Shown here one piece after another: positions 28,409-36,888 of a DNA stretch of 64,000 nt. Source of the stretch: Flaviramulus sp. (GTDB taxonomy: Bacteria; Bacteroidota; Bacteroidia; Flavobacteriales; Flavobacteriaceae); assembly GCA_030731745.1 (NCBI GenBank), contig JANQTJ010000046.1, forward strand, positions 1 through 64,000, written 5' to 3'. Position 1 is the stretch's first letter, and each line of letters opens with the position of its first letter. The notes beneath the pieces are model-generated. The model made no database searches. It saw nothing but the letters and a program-made list of their open reading frames with translations, and had not been told where the DNA came from. Made by a program: the position numbers and the translations under genes.

Positions 28409-28502
28409 TACGTTACCACTAGGGTCGGGCTTTCACTACTCGCTCCCTTCTGCGTCGGGGAGCTCAAACATACCGTTCAATCCCTAACGCATTAGTAACG
28501 CA
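28409..28502. repeat. GC-rich REP-like palindromic element inside the trp operon
   Basis: About 90 bases of much higher GC than the surroundings, bounded by CGTTAC (28411-28416) and its complement GTAACG (28495-28500). An internal stem pairs GCTCCC (28442-28447) with GGGAGC (28458-28463), and the segments AGGGTCGGGC and TCCCTAACGC recall dispersed repeats I know from Flavobacteriaceae intergenic regions. It has no coding capacity. In RNA it could form a structured spacer that alters trpA expression or transcript stability. Confidence 0.6.
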
Positions 28503-28508
28503 TTCAAT

Positions 28509-30344
28509 TTATATTTTAAAGTAATCAATATAGTTTTGTAAATCTTTATCACCACGACCAGATAAACTCATAACCACAATATCATCAGGTTTAAAAGTTC
28601 TGTGTTTAAAAATAGCCAAAGCATGCGAGGTTTCTATAGCAGGTATAATACCTTCTAATTTTGAAAGTTCTAAACCAGCTTCCATGGCATCACTATCCGT
28701 AATAGACATAAATTCTGCACGTCCAGTTTTAGATAAATGCGCATGCATAGGGCCAACACCGGGGTAATCCAAACCTGCCGAAATTGAATATGGCTCGGTA
28801 ATTTGGCCATCAGTTGTTTGCATTAAAAGGGTTTTACAACCATGAATAATACCTTCTTTTCCTAAAACAGAAGTAGCTGCACTTTCACCAGAATCAATAC
28901 CTAAACCAGCAGCTTCTACAGCAATTATCCCTACTTCTGGCTCGTGTAGATAATGGTAATAAGTACCTGCAGCATTACTACCGCCACCAATACATGCAAC
29001 CACATAATCAGGATTTTCTTTACCTTCTTGCTCTTTTAACTGCCATTTTATTTCTTCGGAAATAACCGATTGAAAACGTGTTACCATATCTGGATAAGGA
29101 TGTGGTCCAATGGCAGATCCAATAATATAATGGGTATCTACTGGGTTGTTAATCCAATCACGAATGGCTTCGTTGGTAGCATCTTTTAAGGTACGACTAC
29201 CCGATAAAGCTGGCACTACGGTAGCACCTAACATTTTCATTCTGGCAACATTTGGTGCCTGTCGTGCAATATCAATTTCTCCCATGTAAACAATACACTC
29301 TAAGCCCATTAATGCACAAACAGTGGCCGTTGCAACGCCATGTTGTCCTGCACCGGTTTCAGCAATAATTCTGGTTTTCCCTAAACGTTGTGCCATTAAT
29401 ATTTGACCAATAGTATTGTTAATTTTATGAGCGCCAGTATGGTTTAAGTCTTCGCGCTTCAGGTAAATTTTTGTATTGTATTTTTCTGAAAGTCGTTTCG
29501 CAAAATAGAGTGGGGAAGGGCGCCCAACATAATCTTTTAAAAGCTTATCGAACTCCTTTTTAAAATCGGGTTCAGCCATAATTTTTAAATAATTTTGGCG
29601 TAACTCTTCAATATTTGGATAGAGCATCTCTGGTATAAATGCGCCGCCAAAATCTCCGTAGTATCCTTTTTCGTTTACGTTATAATTCATAACACGTTCT
29701 TTTTTATTTTTTGTTGTTTCTGCAAGGGCAGTAATATTTTTAAATTTTTTTAAATTTTCAATATTTTTTAATCCTGGTTCTATTTCAAATTTGCTATTTA
29801 CATCTAGAGCATAACAGTAATTTGAAGCGTTACTTTTTTTAAATTCTTTTATGTTTTCTAATTCGTTTAAACCAATACCACCACTTAAAAAAAATGGTTT
29901 TTTTAAAGGGTAATTACTTAATATATTCCAATCAAAAGTGTAGCCATTTCCACCAGGGTATTTTCCTTTAGTATCAAATAGGAAGAAATCGCAAACATTA
30001 TCGTAAGGTTTGAGCTTTTCAAAGTTAAATTCGTCTACTATAGAAAACACTTTGATAACCTCAATATTTTGAGATTTAAGTGTAATACAATATTCTGGCG
30101 ATTCTTTTCCGTGTAATTGAATAGTTTGTAAATTGTATTTGTTTATTTTTTCAATCACAAAATCAATAGATTCATCAACAAAAACACCTGTTTTTTTTAT
30201 TGATTTATCTAATTCAGGAATTTTTTCAGAATCAAAATTTCTTGCAGATTTTTCATAAAATATAAACCCAAGATAATCTGGTTGCAATGCAGCAACTTGT
30301 ATGATGTTATCTTGATATTTCATGCCGCAAACCTTGAGTTTCAT
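28509..30344 (-). CDS. trpFB: fused phosphoribosylanthranilate isomerase - tryptophan synthase beta chain
   Basis: One 611-codon frame holds two trp enzymes. Residues 1 to about 205 are TrpF (MKLKVCGMKYQDN with the catalytic Cys, LFDTKGKYPGGNG with the catalytic Asp, SGGIGLNELEN). About 13 polar residues (ALAETTKNKKERV) then lead into a full TrpB from Met219 (MNYNVNEKGYYGDFGGAF), with the PLP Lys307 in HTGAHKINNTIGQ and the phosphate cup GGGSNAAG. The TrpB part is 393 residues, normal length. No stop separates them. Translation could also restart at the ATG at 29690, giving separate TrpB. The start overlaps the trpC stop by 4 bases. Confidence 0.92.
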   Translation of the reverse strand: MKLKVCGMKYQDNIIQVAALQPDYLGFIFYEKSARNFDSEKIPELDKSIKKTGVFVDESIDFVIEKINKYNLQTIQLHGKESPEYCITLKSQNIEVIKVFSIVDEFNFEKLKPYDNVCDFFLFDTKGKYPGGNGYTFDWNILSNYPLKKPFFLSGGIGLNELENIKEFKKSNASNYCYALDVNSKFEIEPGLKNIENLKKFKNITALAETTKNKKERVMNYNVNEKGYYGDFGGAFIPEMLYPNIEELRQNYLKIMAEPDFKKEFDKLLKDYVGRPSPLYFAKRLSEKYNTKIYLKREDLNHTGAHKINNTIGQILMAQRLGKTRIIAETGAGQHGVATATVCALMGLECIVYMGEIDIARQAPNVARMKMLGATVVPALSGSRTLKDATNEAIRDWINNPVDTHYIIGSAIGPHPYPDMVTRFQSVISEEIKWQLKEQEGKENPDYVVACIGGGSNAAGTYYHYLHEPEVGIIAVEAAGLGIDSGESAATSVLGKEGIIHGCKTLLMQTTDGQITEPYSISAGLDYPGVGPMHAHLSKTGRAEFMSITDSDAMEAGLELSKLEGIIPAIETSHALAIFKHRTFKPDDIVVMSLSGRGDKDLQNYIDYFKI

Positions 30345-31126
30345 TGTTCTAAAGTTTTGATGAATTCTGTTGCACTAGCTCCTGGATTATCAGTTTTCAT
30401 AAAGTTTTCACCTATTAAAAAACCTTGATAGCCATAAGGTTGCAATTCTTTAATTGCCTCAATATTACTAATCCCACTTTCCGAAACTTTTATAAAATCA
30501 TCAGGAATTAAACTGCTTAAGCTTTTGCTTGTATCTAAACTAACTTCAAAAGTTTTTAAATTTCTATTGTTAACACCTAACATATTAATACTTGGCATGA
30601 TAGATTTTTGTAATTCTTCTTTATTATGAACTTCTAAAAGCACATCTAAATGTAAGCTTTTTGCTAACTCTGAAAATTGTTTGATTTCATTTCTAGTCAG
30701 TATGGCTGCGATTAGTAAAATTACATCTGCACCATATGCTTTTGCTTCTAATAACTGATATTCGTCTATAATAAATTCTTTACGTAATAATGGTAAGTTA
30801 CAGCTAGCTCTGGCAGTAAGTAAATCATCTAAAGATCCTCCAAAATATTTTCCATCAGTTAAAACAGACATGCCACATACTCCTGCATCTTCATAGCCCT
30901 TTGCCACGTCTTGAACATTTAAACTATTGTTTATAATTGATTTAGATGGAGAACGTCTTTTATGTTCTGCAATGATTCCAGATTTACTGTTTCGTAAATT
31001 ATTTGTAAGAGATATTGTTTGTTTTTCAAATAAAACAGATAGTTCTAATTGATTAACAGGAATAAGACTTTTTCGAAGAGCTACTTCGTTACGCTTATTT
31101 AATGTTATTTTATCTAGTATATTCAT
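30341..31126 (-). CDS. trpC: indole-3-glycerol-phosphate synthase
   Basis: Closes the indole ring from CdRP. The 261-residue TIM barrel includes AEHKRRSPSKSIIN (substrate-binding Lys and Ser), LTDGKYFGGSLDDL, PLLRKEFIIDEYQ (catalytic Lys), LLEVHNKEEL and GVNNRNLKTFEV. Length is typical for a monofunctional enzyme. It overlaps trpD at one end and trpF-B at the other by 4 bases each, so translation is coupled. Confidence 0.96.
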   Translation of the reverse strand: MNILDKITLNKRNEVALRKSLIPVNQLELSVLFEKQTISLTNNLRNSKSGIIAEHKRRSPSKSIINNSLNVQDVAKGYEDAGVCGMSVLTDGKYFGGSLDDLLTARASCNLPLLRKEFIIDEYQLLEAKAYGADVILLIAAILTRNEIKQFSELAKSLHLDVLLEVHNKEELQKSIMPSINMLGVNNRNLKTFEVSLDTSKSLSSLIPDDFIKVSESGISNIEAIKELQPYGYQGFLIGENFMKTDNPGASATEFIKTLEQ

Positions 31127-32118
31127 TTTTTACTTAATTCTACTAACTTGTTTAAACTTGCTTTTGCTTTTCCAGAAAACAATGATTCTTTAGCCATTTC
31201 AAATCCTTCTTTATGATGTATTTGTTTTACAGTAGCAATAGCTAATCCGGCGTTAGCACAAACTACATTGTTTTGAGCTTCAGTACCTTTACCATTAATA
31301 ATATTTGTAAATATTTTTGCAGCGTCTTCAATCGTATTACCCCCAAAAATGGCTTCTTGTTTCACTTTTGAAAGCCCCAAATTTTCAGGAGAAAATAACG
31401 TTTCAGAGTGGTTGGAAATAATTTTGGCTTTCCCAGTTAACGAGATTTCATCGTAGCCATCTAAGGCATAAACAATGTTATAATTGGTATCAGTATTCTG
31501 ATACAAAAAGCTATACAAACGCAGCAATTCTAAATTGAAAACACCTAAAAATTGATTTTTTGGAAACGAAGGATTTACCATAGGGCCCAACATATTAAAG
31601 AAGGTTTTAACACCTAGTTCTTTACGGATAGGAGCAACGTTTTTCATGGCTGGATGAAAAAGTGGTGCATGTAAAATACAAATGCCAGCTTTATCCATAC
31701 AACTTTTTAAAAAGTCTTCATTGTTTGAAAATTTTACACCTAAATATTCTAAAACATTAGAGGATCCAGATGTTGAAGAAACCCCATAATTACCATGTTT
31801 TGATACGTGAATACCAGCGCCAGAAGTTATAAAAGAGGAAAGTGTTGAGATATTAAATGTGTTTTTACCGTCACCACCTGTGCCTACTAAATCTATGGCA
31901 TTATAGTCTGTTAAGTTTATAGGTACACAAAGCTCTAAAAGCGCATCTCTAAACCCTTTTAATTCTTCAATCGTGATACTTCGCATCATAAAAACAGACA
32001 GAAAACATGTAATTTGACTTGGATTATACATGTTATTTGAAATATTAACAATAACCTGTTTAGCCTCCTCTGTAGATAAGGTTTCATGATTTATTAGACT
32101 GTTAAGTATATCTTTCAT
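31123..32118 (-). CDS. trpD: anthranilate phosphoribosyltransferase
   Basis: Transfers phosphoribose from PRPP to anthranilate. The 331-residue protein has LVGTGGDGKNTFNIST (PRPP pyrophosphate loop), KHGNYGVSSTSGS, FHPAMKNVAPIRKELG and NMLGPMVNP, all family hallmarks. It is third in the operon after trpE and trpG; 30 bases separate it from trpG. Confidence 0.96.
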   Translation of the reverse strand: MKDILNSLINHETLSTEEAKQVIVNISNNMYNPSQITCFLSVFMMRSITIEELKGFRDALLELCVPINLTDYNAIDLVGTGGDGKNTFNISTLSSFITSGAGIHVSKHGNYGVSSTSGSSNVLEYLGVKFSNNEDFLKSCMDKAGICILHAPLFHPAMKNVAPIRKELGVKTFFNMLGPMVNPSFPKNQFLGVFNLELLRLYSFLYQNTDTNYNIVYALDGYDEISLTGKAKIISNHSETLFSPENLGLSKVKQEAIFGGNTIEDAAKIFTNIINGKGTEAQNNVVCANAGLAIATVKQIHHKEGFEMAKESLFSGKAKASLNKLVELSKK

Positions 32119-32148
32119 TATAATTAATTACTCTTTTTTTTTGGATAT

Positions 32149-32715
32149 TTAATTATTTACCCAGTTTTCTAATATTTTTTTTCCGTTGGGTGTTAAAACA
32201 GATTCTGGATGGTATTGTACACCTTTTACATCATAAATTTTATGTCTTACAGACATAACTTGTCCGTTTTCATCAAAAGAAGTTGCTTCTAAGCTTTCTG
32301 GCAAATTTGGATTAACAACCCATGAATGGTAACGACCAACTTCAATATTTTTTTCTAAACCTTTAAAAAGTGATTCATCATCAACACATATAGTTACATT
32401 CGTAGCTACGCCATGATAAACATCATCTAAATTAATTAATGAACCACCAAAAACTTCGCCAATAGCTTGTTGTCCAAGGCAAACACCTAGAATGCTTTTT
32501 GTAGGCGCGTATTTTTCAATAATTTGTTTTAATAAACCAGCTTCGTCTGGAATACCAGGGCCTGGTGATAGTAAAATTTTATCAAAAGTTTCAATATCTT
32601 CTAATGCTAATTTATCATTTCTTAATACAGTAACGTCGCAGTTTAAATCTTCTAAGTAATGTACTAGATTGTAGGTGAAACTGTCGTAATTATCTATGAC
32701 TAATACCTTTTTCAT
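32149..32715 (-). CDS. trpG: anthranilate synthase component II (glutamine amidotransferase)
   Basis: Supplies ammonia from glutamine to TrpE. The 188-residue class I amidotransferase has SPGPGIPDEAG, the nucleophile Cys in LGVCLGQQAIGEVFGG, and the His-Glu pair in VQYHPESVLTPNG. It starts 1 base after the trpE stop. The similar PabA cannot be excluded by sequence alone, but the operon settles the role. Confidence 0.95.
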   Translation of the reverse strand: MKKVLVIDNYDSFTYNLVHYLEDLNCDVTVLRNDKLALEDIETFDKILLSPGPGIPDEAGLLKQIIEKYAPTKSILGVCLGQQAIGEVFGGSLINLDDVYHGVATNVTICVDDESLFKGLEKNIEVGRYHSWVVNPNLPESLEATSFDENGQVMSVRHKIYDVKGVQYHPESVLTPNGKKILENWVNN

Positions 32716-32716
32716 T

Positions 32717-34123
32717 TTAAATGTCTTCTGCTAGTTTAATAGCTTTAGTTAATGCGCCTAATTTGTTATATACTTCTTGTAATTCGTTTTCTTGATTTGA
32801 TTTCGAAACCAATCCTGCACCTGCTTGCCAATTAAGCTTGTAATCTTTACTCAAAAAAGTACGAATCATGATGGCGTGATTAAAATTACCTTCAAAATCC
32901 ATAAAACCAATAGCACCACCATAGTAACCACGGCTAGTTTTTTCGTATTGCTCAATCAATTGCATGGCTCTGTGTTTTGGAGCACCGCTTAATGTTCCAG
33001 CAGGAAACGTATCTGCCACAACTTGCATGGTTGAGGTTGTTTTGTGTTTGTGGCCTGTAACTTTACTAACTAAATGAATAACGTGAGAGAAAAACTGAAC
33101 TTCTCTGTAAGTTACTACTTTTACTTGGCTACCGTGACGGCTTAAATCGTTTCGTGCTAAATCAACCAGCATCACATGTTCAGCATTTTCTTTGTCGTCT
33201 TTTTTAAGTTTTTCGGCTAATTCCTCATCTTTTTGTTCGTCGCCACTGCGTTTAAATGTGCCTGCAATGGGATGAATTTCAGCTAATCCATCACTTACAA
33301 TAAGTTGAGCTTCTGGTGAGCTGCCAAATATTTTAAAATCCCCATAATCGAAATAAAATAAATAGGGTGAGGGGTTTATGCTCCTTAAAGCGCGATACAC
33401 GTTAAAATCGTCTCCAGTAAATGCTTGCGAGAAACGCCTTGAAAGTACTAATTGAAAAACATCACCTCGGTTGCAATGTTTTCTGGCTAATTCAACATGT
33501 TCTTTAAACTCATTATCCGTTAAATTTGAATGGATGTCTCCTTTTGAATTAAAGTGAAAAGAAGCAAAATTTTGCACATTTATAAGCTTATCAATAGTAT
33601 CAATATTATTCTCGGTATCTTCATAACAATGCGCGAAAATATAAGCTTCATTTTTAAAATGATTTATAGCGATAATATTTTTGTAAACCGCGTAATAAAC
33701 TTCTGGAATAATAACTGAGTTATCTTTTTTAGTAATTTGAATATCTTCAAAATATCTTACAGCATCATAAGCTGTATATCCAAAAATACCATTGTTAATA
33801 AACTTAAAATTGGCATCAGAATTTACATCAAAGCGTTTTGTGAATTGATGAATTTCATCAGCAACATTTATATCTTTAGTAATATTTAAATTAGTTACAC
33901 TACCATCAGGAAATGTTTGCTTAATCATTTCATTCTGAATTTTTATCGAAGCAATTGGATTAAAACATATATATGAAAAGTTTTTATGACTCCTGTGGTA
34001 ATCACCACTTTCCAAAAGAATACTATTTGGGTATTTATCTCGAATTTTATAGTAAACAGAAACAGGTGTAATCGTATCGGTTAATATTCTTTTGTGATGC
34101 GTATAAAGGTTGTATGTCTTCAT
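32717..34123 (-). CDS. trpE: anthranilate synthase component I
   Basis: Converts chorismate to anthranilate, the committed step. The 468-residue protein has the LLES Trp-feedback motif in NSILLESGDYHRS, and the chorismate-binding core with FQLVLSRRFSQ, GSSPEAQL, PIAGTFKRSGD, ENAEHVMLVDLARNDL, FPAGTLSGAPKHRAMQ and YGGAIGF. It is the first structural gene behind the attenuator at 34163-34291, so it is probably controlled both by feedback on the enzyme and by transcription attenuation. Confidence 0.96.
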   Translation of the reverse strand: MKTYNLYTHHKRILTDTITPVSVYYKIRDKYPNSILLESGDYHRSHKNFSYICFNPIASIKIQNEMIKQTFPDGSVTNLNITKDINVADEIHQFTKRFDVNSDANFKFINNGIFGYTAYDAVRYFEDIQITKKDNSVIIPEVYYAVYKNIIAINHFKNEAYIFAHCYEDTENNIDTIDKLINVQNFASFHFNSKGDIHSNLTDNEFKEHVELARKHCNRGDVFQLVLSRRFSQAFTGDDFNVYRALRSINPSPYLFYFDYGDFKIFGSSPEAQLIVSDGLAEIHPIAGTFKRSGDEQKDEELAEKLKKDDKENAEHVMLVDLARNDLSRHGSQVKVVTYREVQFFSHVIHLVSKVTGHKHKTTSTMQVVADTFPAGTLSGAPKHRAMQLIEQYEKTSRGYYGGAIGFMDFEGNFNHAIMIRTFLSKDYKLNWQAGAGLVSKSNQENELQEVYNKLGALTKAIKLAEDI

Positions 34124-34162
34124 TTATAATTTATATTTTTAATTCTGAAACTACTATCAGAA

Positions 34163-34198
34163 CAAAGAAAAAGGCTTGTCGTGAATGACAAGCCTTTT
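34163..34198 (-). terminator. trp attenuator (leader terminator with alternative antiterminator)
   Basis: On the minus strand AAAAGGCTTGTC (34198-34187) pairs with GACAAGCCTTTT (34180-34169), then TCTTTGTT, 46 bases before trpE. The loop and 3' arm contain TTCACGA (34185-34179), exactly complementary to TCGTGAA (34240-34234) just after the leader peptide stop. That gives a competing 7-bp antiterminator pairing, as expected for ribosome-mediated attenuation. Confidence 0.85.
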
Positions 34199-34243
34199 GG
34201 ATATTTTTAGATTTAAATATACTAGGATTTTACTTCACGAACG

Positions 34244-34291
34244 TTAGTTTCGAAAGCACCACCACCAAGTTTTATTTAAAATTGAATTCAT
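34244..34291 (-). CDS. trpL: trp operon leader peptide, three consecutive Trp codons
   Basis: A 15-codon frame on the minus strand reads MNSILNKTWWWCFRN then TAA. The three TGG codons (34267-34259) are followed by four residues and the stop. It lies between a TATATTTG promoter and the terminator before trpE. When charged tRNA-Trp is scarce the ribosome should stall at the TGG run, free the TCGTGAA segment and block the terminator. Confidence 0.85.
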   Translation of the reverse strand: MNSILNKTWWWCFRN

Positions 34292-34308
34292 ATTTAATTT
34301 TGTTTGCC

Positions 34309-34339
34309 CAAATATAGAAATGAAAAAATGATTACCCAA
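34309..34339 (-). promoter_or_regulatory. trp operon promoter
   Basis: On the minus strand, TTG (34339-34337) and TATATTTG (34316-34309) are separated by 20 bases, a good Bacteroidota promoter. The trpL start codon is 17 bases after the -7 box. Confidence 0.7.
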
Positions 34340-34415
34340 AACTTTAATCTACTTTTTACATAAAAGTTTGTTAAACTATTATTAATACAATTTAGTATTA
34401 ATTAATTTTAGCCTT

Positions 34416-34958
34416 ATGAAATTAAAAGTCATTTTTATTGCATTAATAGCAATAGTAAGTTGTAAAGAAGAAAAAGAATCTGAAAAAGTAGTTAATAATG
34501 AAACTGAAATAGCTATTAAAGTTATTGATTCAAATTCTATAGATTTAGAGGTTTATGACTTTAATGGTTTTGAAAAGTTTTTGAATAAAAATAACAATAA
34601 AACTTATGTGATAAATTTCTGGGCTACTTGGTGTGGACCATGTGTAAAAGAATTACCTTATTTTGAGAAGTTAAATGAAGCATACAAAAATGATGATGTA
34701 GAAGTTATTTTAGTGAGTTTGGATTTTCCATATTTATATGAATCTAAATTAAAACCTTTCATAAAAGAGAAAAAGTTAGCTTCTAAAGTTATTGCTTTAA
34801 ATGATGTGGATATGAATACTTGGATACCTAAGGTAGATGTTAATTGGTCTGGTTCTATACCAGCAACCATTATATATAAAAATGATACGCGCAAGTTTTA
34901 CGAGCAATCTTTTACTTATGAAGAATTAACAAAAGAATTAAATCAATTTTTAAATTAG
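34416..34958 (+). CDS. TlpA/ResA-like thioredoxin lipoprotein
   Basis: A 180-residue thioredoxin-fold protein with a lipoprotein signal ending AIVSCKEEKES (Cys16), where the acidic KEEKE after Cys resembles the Bacteroidota surface-export signal. The thioredoxin domain has the redox site NFWATWCGPCVKELP (CxxC) and a cis-Pro in SIPATIIY. It probably acts as a thiol-disulfide reductase outside the inner membrane. The next thioredoxin-fold gene starts 6 bases later, so the two form a pair. Confidence 0.9.
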   Translation: MKLKVIFIALIAIVSCKEEKESEKVVNNETEIAIKVIDSNSIDLEVYDFNGFEKFLNKNNNKTYVINFWATWCGPCVKELPYFEKLNEAYKNDDVEVILVSLDFPYLYESKLKPFIKEKKLASKVIALNDVDMNTWIPKVDVNWSGSIPATIIYKNDTRKFYEQSFTYEELTKELNQFLN

Positions 34959-34964
34959 AAAATC

Positions 34965-35573
34965 ATGAAAAAATCTATCAAATTAATCTCGTTTGTATAT
35001 GTTTTAGTTTTAGTAAGCGCATTTACAGTTAGAGATGGAGGTTATAAAATTGGTGACGTTGTTGAAGACTTTTCGTTAAAAAACATTGATGGTAAAACAG
35101 TTTCATTATCAGATTATAAAAACTCAAAAGGGGTTATTGTTGTGTTTACTTGTAATACGTGTCCTTACGCAGTTATGTATGAAGATAGAATTATGGATTT
35201 GAATACAAAGTATGCTACAAAAGGGTTTCCTGTCGTAGCTATTATGCCAAATAATCCTGAAGCAAAACAAGGCGATAGTTATGAAGCTATGAAAGAACGT
35301 GCTAAAGAAAAAGGGTTTAAATTTCCATATTTAATGGATGAGGGGCAAAAAATATATCCAAAATTTGGAGCTACCAAAACTCCTCACGTGTTTATTTTAC
35401 AAAAAAAAGATGGTTTACATGTAGTTGAATATATTGGAGCAATTGATAATAATTATCAAGATGCATCGGCTGTTACTATAAAATACGTAGAGGAAGCTGT
35501 AGATGCTATGTTAACTGGTAAAGAGGTGTTTGAGAAAGAAACAAAAGCCATTGGATGCTCTATTAAAGTTTAA
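34965..35573 (+). CDS. redoxin / AhpC-TSA-like exported protein
   Basis: A 202-residue protein with an N-terminal signal (about 1-22) and a thioredoxin/peroxiredoxin-like domain: IGDVVEDFSLKNIDGKTVSLSDY, then VVFTCNTCPYAVMYEDRI, whose CNTC forms the redox pair, and FGATKTPHVFIL with the cis-Pro. This matches the redoxin family seen next to TlpA-like proteins. Its partner proteins are unknown. It is the second gene of a two-gene operon. Confidence 0.88.
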   Translation: MKKSIKLISFVYVLVLVSAFTVRDGGYKIGDVVEDFSLKNIDGKTVSLSDYKNSKGVIVVFTCNTCPYAVMYEDRIMDLNTKYATKGFPVVAIMPNNPEAKQGDSYEAMKERAKEKGFKFPYLMDEGQKIYPKFGATKTPHVFILQKKDGLHVVEYIGAIDNNYQDASAVTIKYVEEAVDAMLTGKEVFEKETKAIGCSIKV

Positions 35574-35648
35574 ATGGATTAATAGGAATTAATAAAATAA
35601 CAGAAGCATTAAAACCATCATATTCTTTTATGTAAGGTATTTAAACAT

Positions 35649-35656
35649 TAGTTTTG
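35649..35656 (+). promoter_or_regulatory. probable -7 element of the rhodanese gene
   Basis: TAGTTTTG matches TAnnTTTG exactly and lies 26 bases before the ATG at 35683. No clear -33 TTG is seen at the preferred spacing. Confidence 0.5.
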
Positions 35657-35682
35657 TATTATTAAATTATCAAAAAAATATC

Positions 35683-36000
35683 ATGGAAGATTTATCACAA
35701 GAAGATTGGAAAGAGCAATTAGCTAAAGACAATAATGCACTAATTATAGATGTTAGAACAACTGCAGAAGTAGCTGAGGGTATTATAGAGAACGCATTGC
35801 ATTTAGATTTTTTCAAGGGTCAAGAATTTGTTAATGAAATTGAAAAACTTGATAAAAGTAAAAGTTACTATGTGTATTGTAGATCTGGAAACAGAAGCGG
35901 ACAAGCATGCAAAATAATGGAACAATTAGGTTTTAAAAACGCTTACAACCTAGAAGGTGGTATGTTGCAATGGACAGGTGATGTTGTAGATATTGATTAA
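35683..36000 (+). CDS. single-domain rhodanese-like sulfurtransferase
   Basis: A 105-residue stand-alone rhodanese. It has LIIDVRTTAEVAEGII near the N terminus, the active-site loop YCRSGNRSG with the persulfide-forming Cys, and NLEGGMLQWTGDV at the end. There is no signal peptide, so it is cytoplasmic. It probably carries sulfane sulfur; the acceptor is not indicated by the neighbours. Confidence 0.92.
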   Translation: MEDLSQEDWKEQLAKDNNALIIDVRTTAEVAEGIIENALHLDFFKGQEFVNEIEKLDKSKSYYVYCRSGNRSGQACKIMEQLGFKNAYNLEGGMLQWTGDVVDID

Positions 36001-36038
36001 TCATAAAATTCATTTCTTTTTCAAGTTAGTCATATTTT

Positions 36039-36170
36039 CTAATTATTTTTCTGTTGAAATACCAATTTATCCGAGATTATATTGCCATAATTATCATTCA
36101 TCTTTTTTTTAAGTAATTCATCTTTTTTATTATAGTTGAAGGAATCATTTGTATACTTTTGATAAAAATA
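36039..36170 (-). pseudogene. possible gene remnant (43-codon tail without start)
   Basis: On the minus strand a frame without a start, closed upstream by a stop at 36171-36173, reads residues such as YTNDSFNYNKKDELLKK and NDNYGNIISDKLVFQQKNN to a TAG. Composition looks more coding than the surrounding AT-rich DNA. I recognise no family; it may be chance. Confidence 0.2.
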
Positions 36171-36256
36171 TTATTAATATTAATTTTTATAATGTTTCTA
36201 ATTAAAAATTACTCTCAAAAATGATTAATTTATTAACCTTAGATTTTTAAAATAGC

Positions 36257-36526
36257 ATGGATAACGGTTACGTAATATTAGGTATTATTGCATTATTGTT
36301 CTTGAGTATGTATGGTTTTTCATATTTATCTGTAGTTAGAGAAAAAATAGCTCAGAAAAATGAAGAGAAGAAACAATTAGAAAAAGAAGAATTAAGACGT
36401 CAAAGACGTATAAAAAATCAAGAAATCATTGATTTAAGAGTATCAGCATTCAATAAAAGAAAAGAAGAAATCCAACGAGAATTAATGCTTTTGGAAAGAA
36501 TGAAAGAAAAACAAAAGGTTAGTTAA
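36257..36526 (+). CDS. small membrane protein with charged coiled coil
   Basis: An 89-residue protein with one membrane span (about 4-24) followed by a strongly charged helix rich in Lys, Glu and Arg (KNEEKKQLEKEELRRQRRIK and onward), predicted to be a cytoplasmic coiled coil. No known family is recognised. It stands alone and is followed by a strong terminator, so it is expressed on its own. Confidence 0.65.
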   Translation: MDNGYVILGIIALLFLSMYGFSYLSVVREKIAQKNEEKKQLEKEELRRQRRIKNQEIIDLRVSAFNKRKEEIQRELMLLERMKEKQKVS

Positions 36527-36546
36527 AACTTTAAAAAAAAATCACA

Positions 36547-36584
36547 AAAAAGTCCATATAGATTTAAATTTATATGGACTTTTT
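36547..36584 (+). terminator. terminator of the small coiled-coil gene
   Basis: AAAAAGTCCATATA (36547-36560) pairs with TATATGGACTTTTT (36571-36584) around a 10-base loop. Confidence 0.88.
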
Positions 36585-36888
36585 AGTTTAAAAAAAACCT
36601 CATATTTAATTTTTATTAGACTAATTTTTTATTAATTATAATTTTCAGTTTAATTTATCAAATCATATAATTATTGTAATTAATTTAAAAACTTTAACTT
36701 TTTTAAATCATTTTATTATTCATGAGTTTTGAGTAATTTAATTACTAATAATTTTAGGAAGATTTTAAAATTAATACTCAACGAAAACGATTTCGAAGTT
36801 TAAATTATAAATTAAAGACTAATGTATAATATTTAATTTTGAAGATTGATTATTTTACTTCACCAATTTAAACCAAGTAAATTAATAT
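36585..36888 (+). promoter_or_regulatory. control region of the MFS-GH32 operon
   Basis: 304 AT-rich bases without a gene. The sequence holds the LacI-type operator CGAAAACGATTTCG (36782-36795) and a -7 box TAATTTTG (36834-36841), 47 bases before the MFS start. The operator is centred about 49 bases upstream of the -7 box, above the -33 region. This position would suit activation or looping rather than simple steric repression. I see nothing else in the first 190 bases. Confidence 0.55.
36782..36795. promoter_or_regulatory. LacI-family operator 1 (upstream of the sugar MFS gene)
   Basis: CGAAAACGATTTCG is a near-perfect inverted repeat with the central CG typical of LacI/GalR operators. The same 14-mer recurs at 57877-57890, and a fully symmetric version is at 41209-41222. 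All three lie in promoter regions of the carbohydrate locus. Confidence 0.75.
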
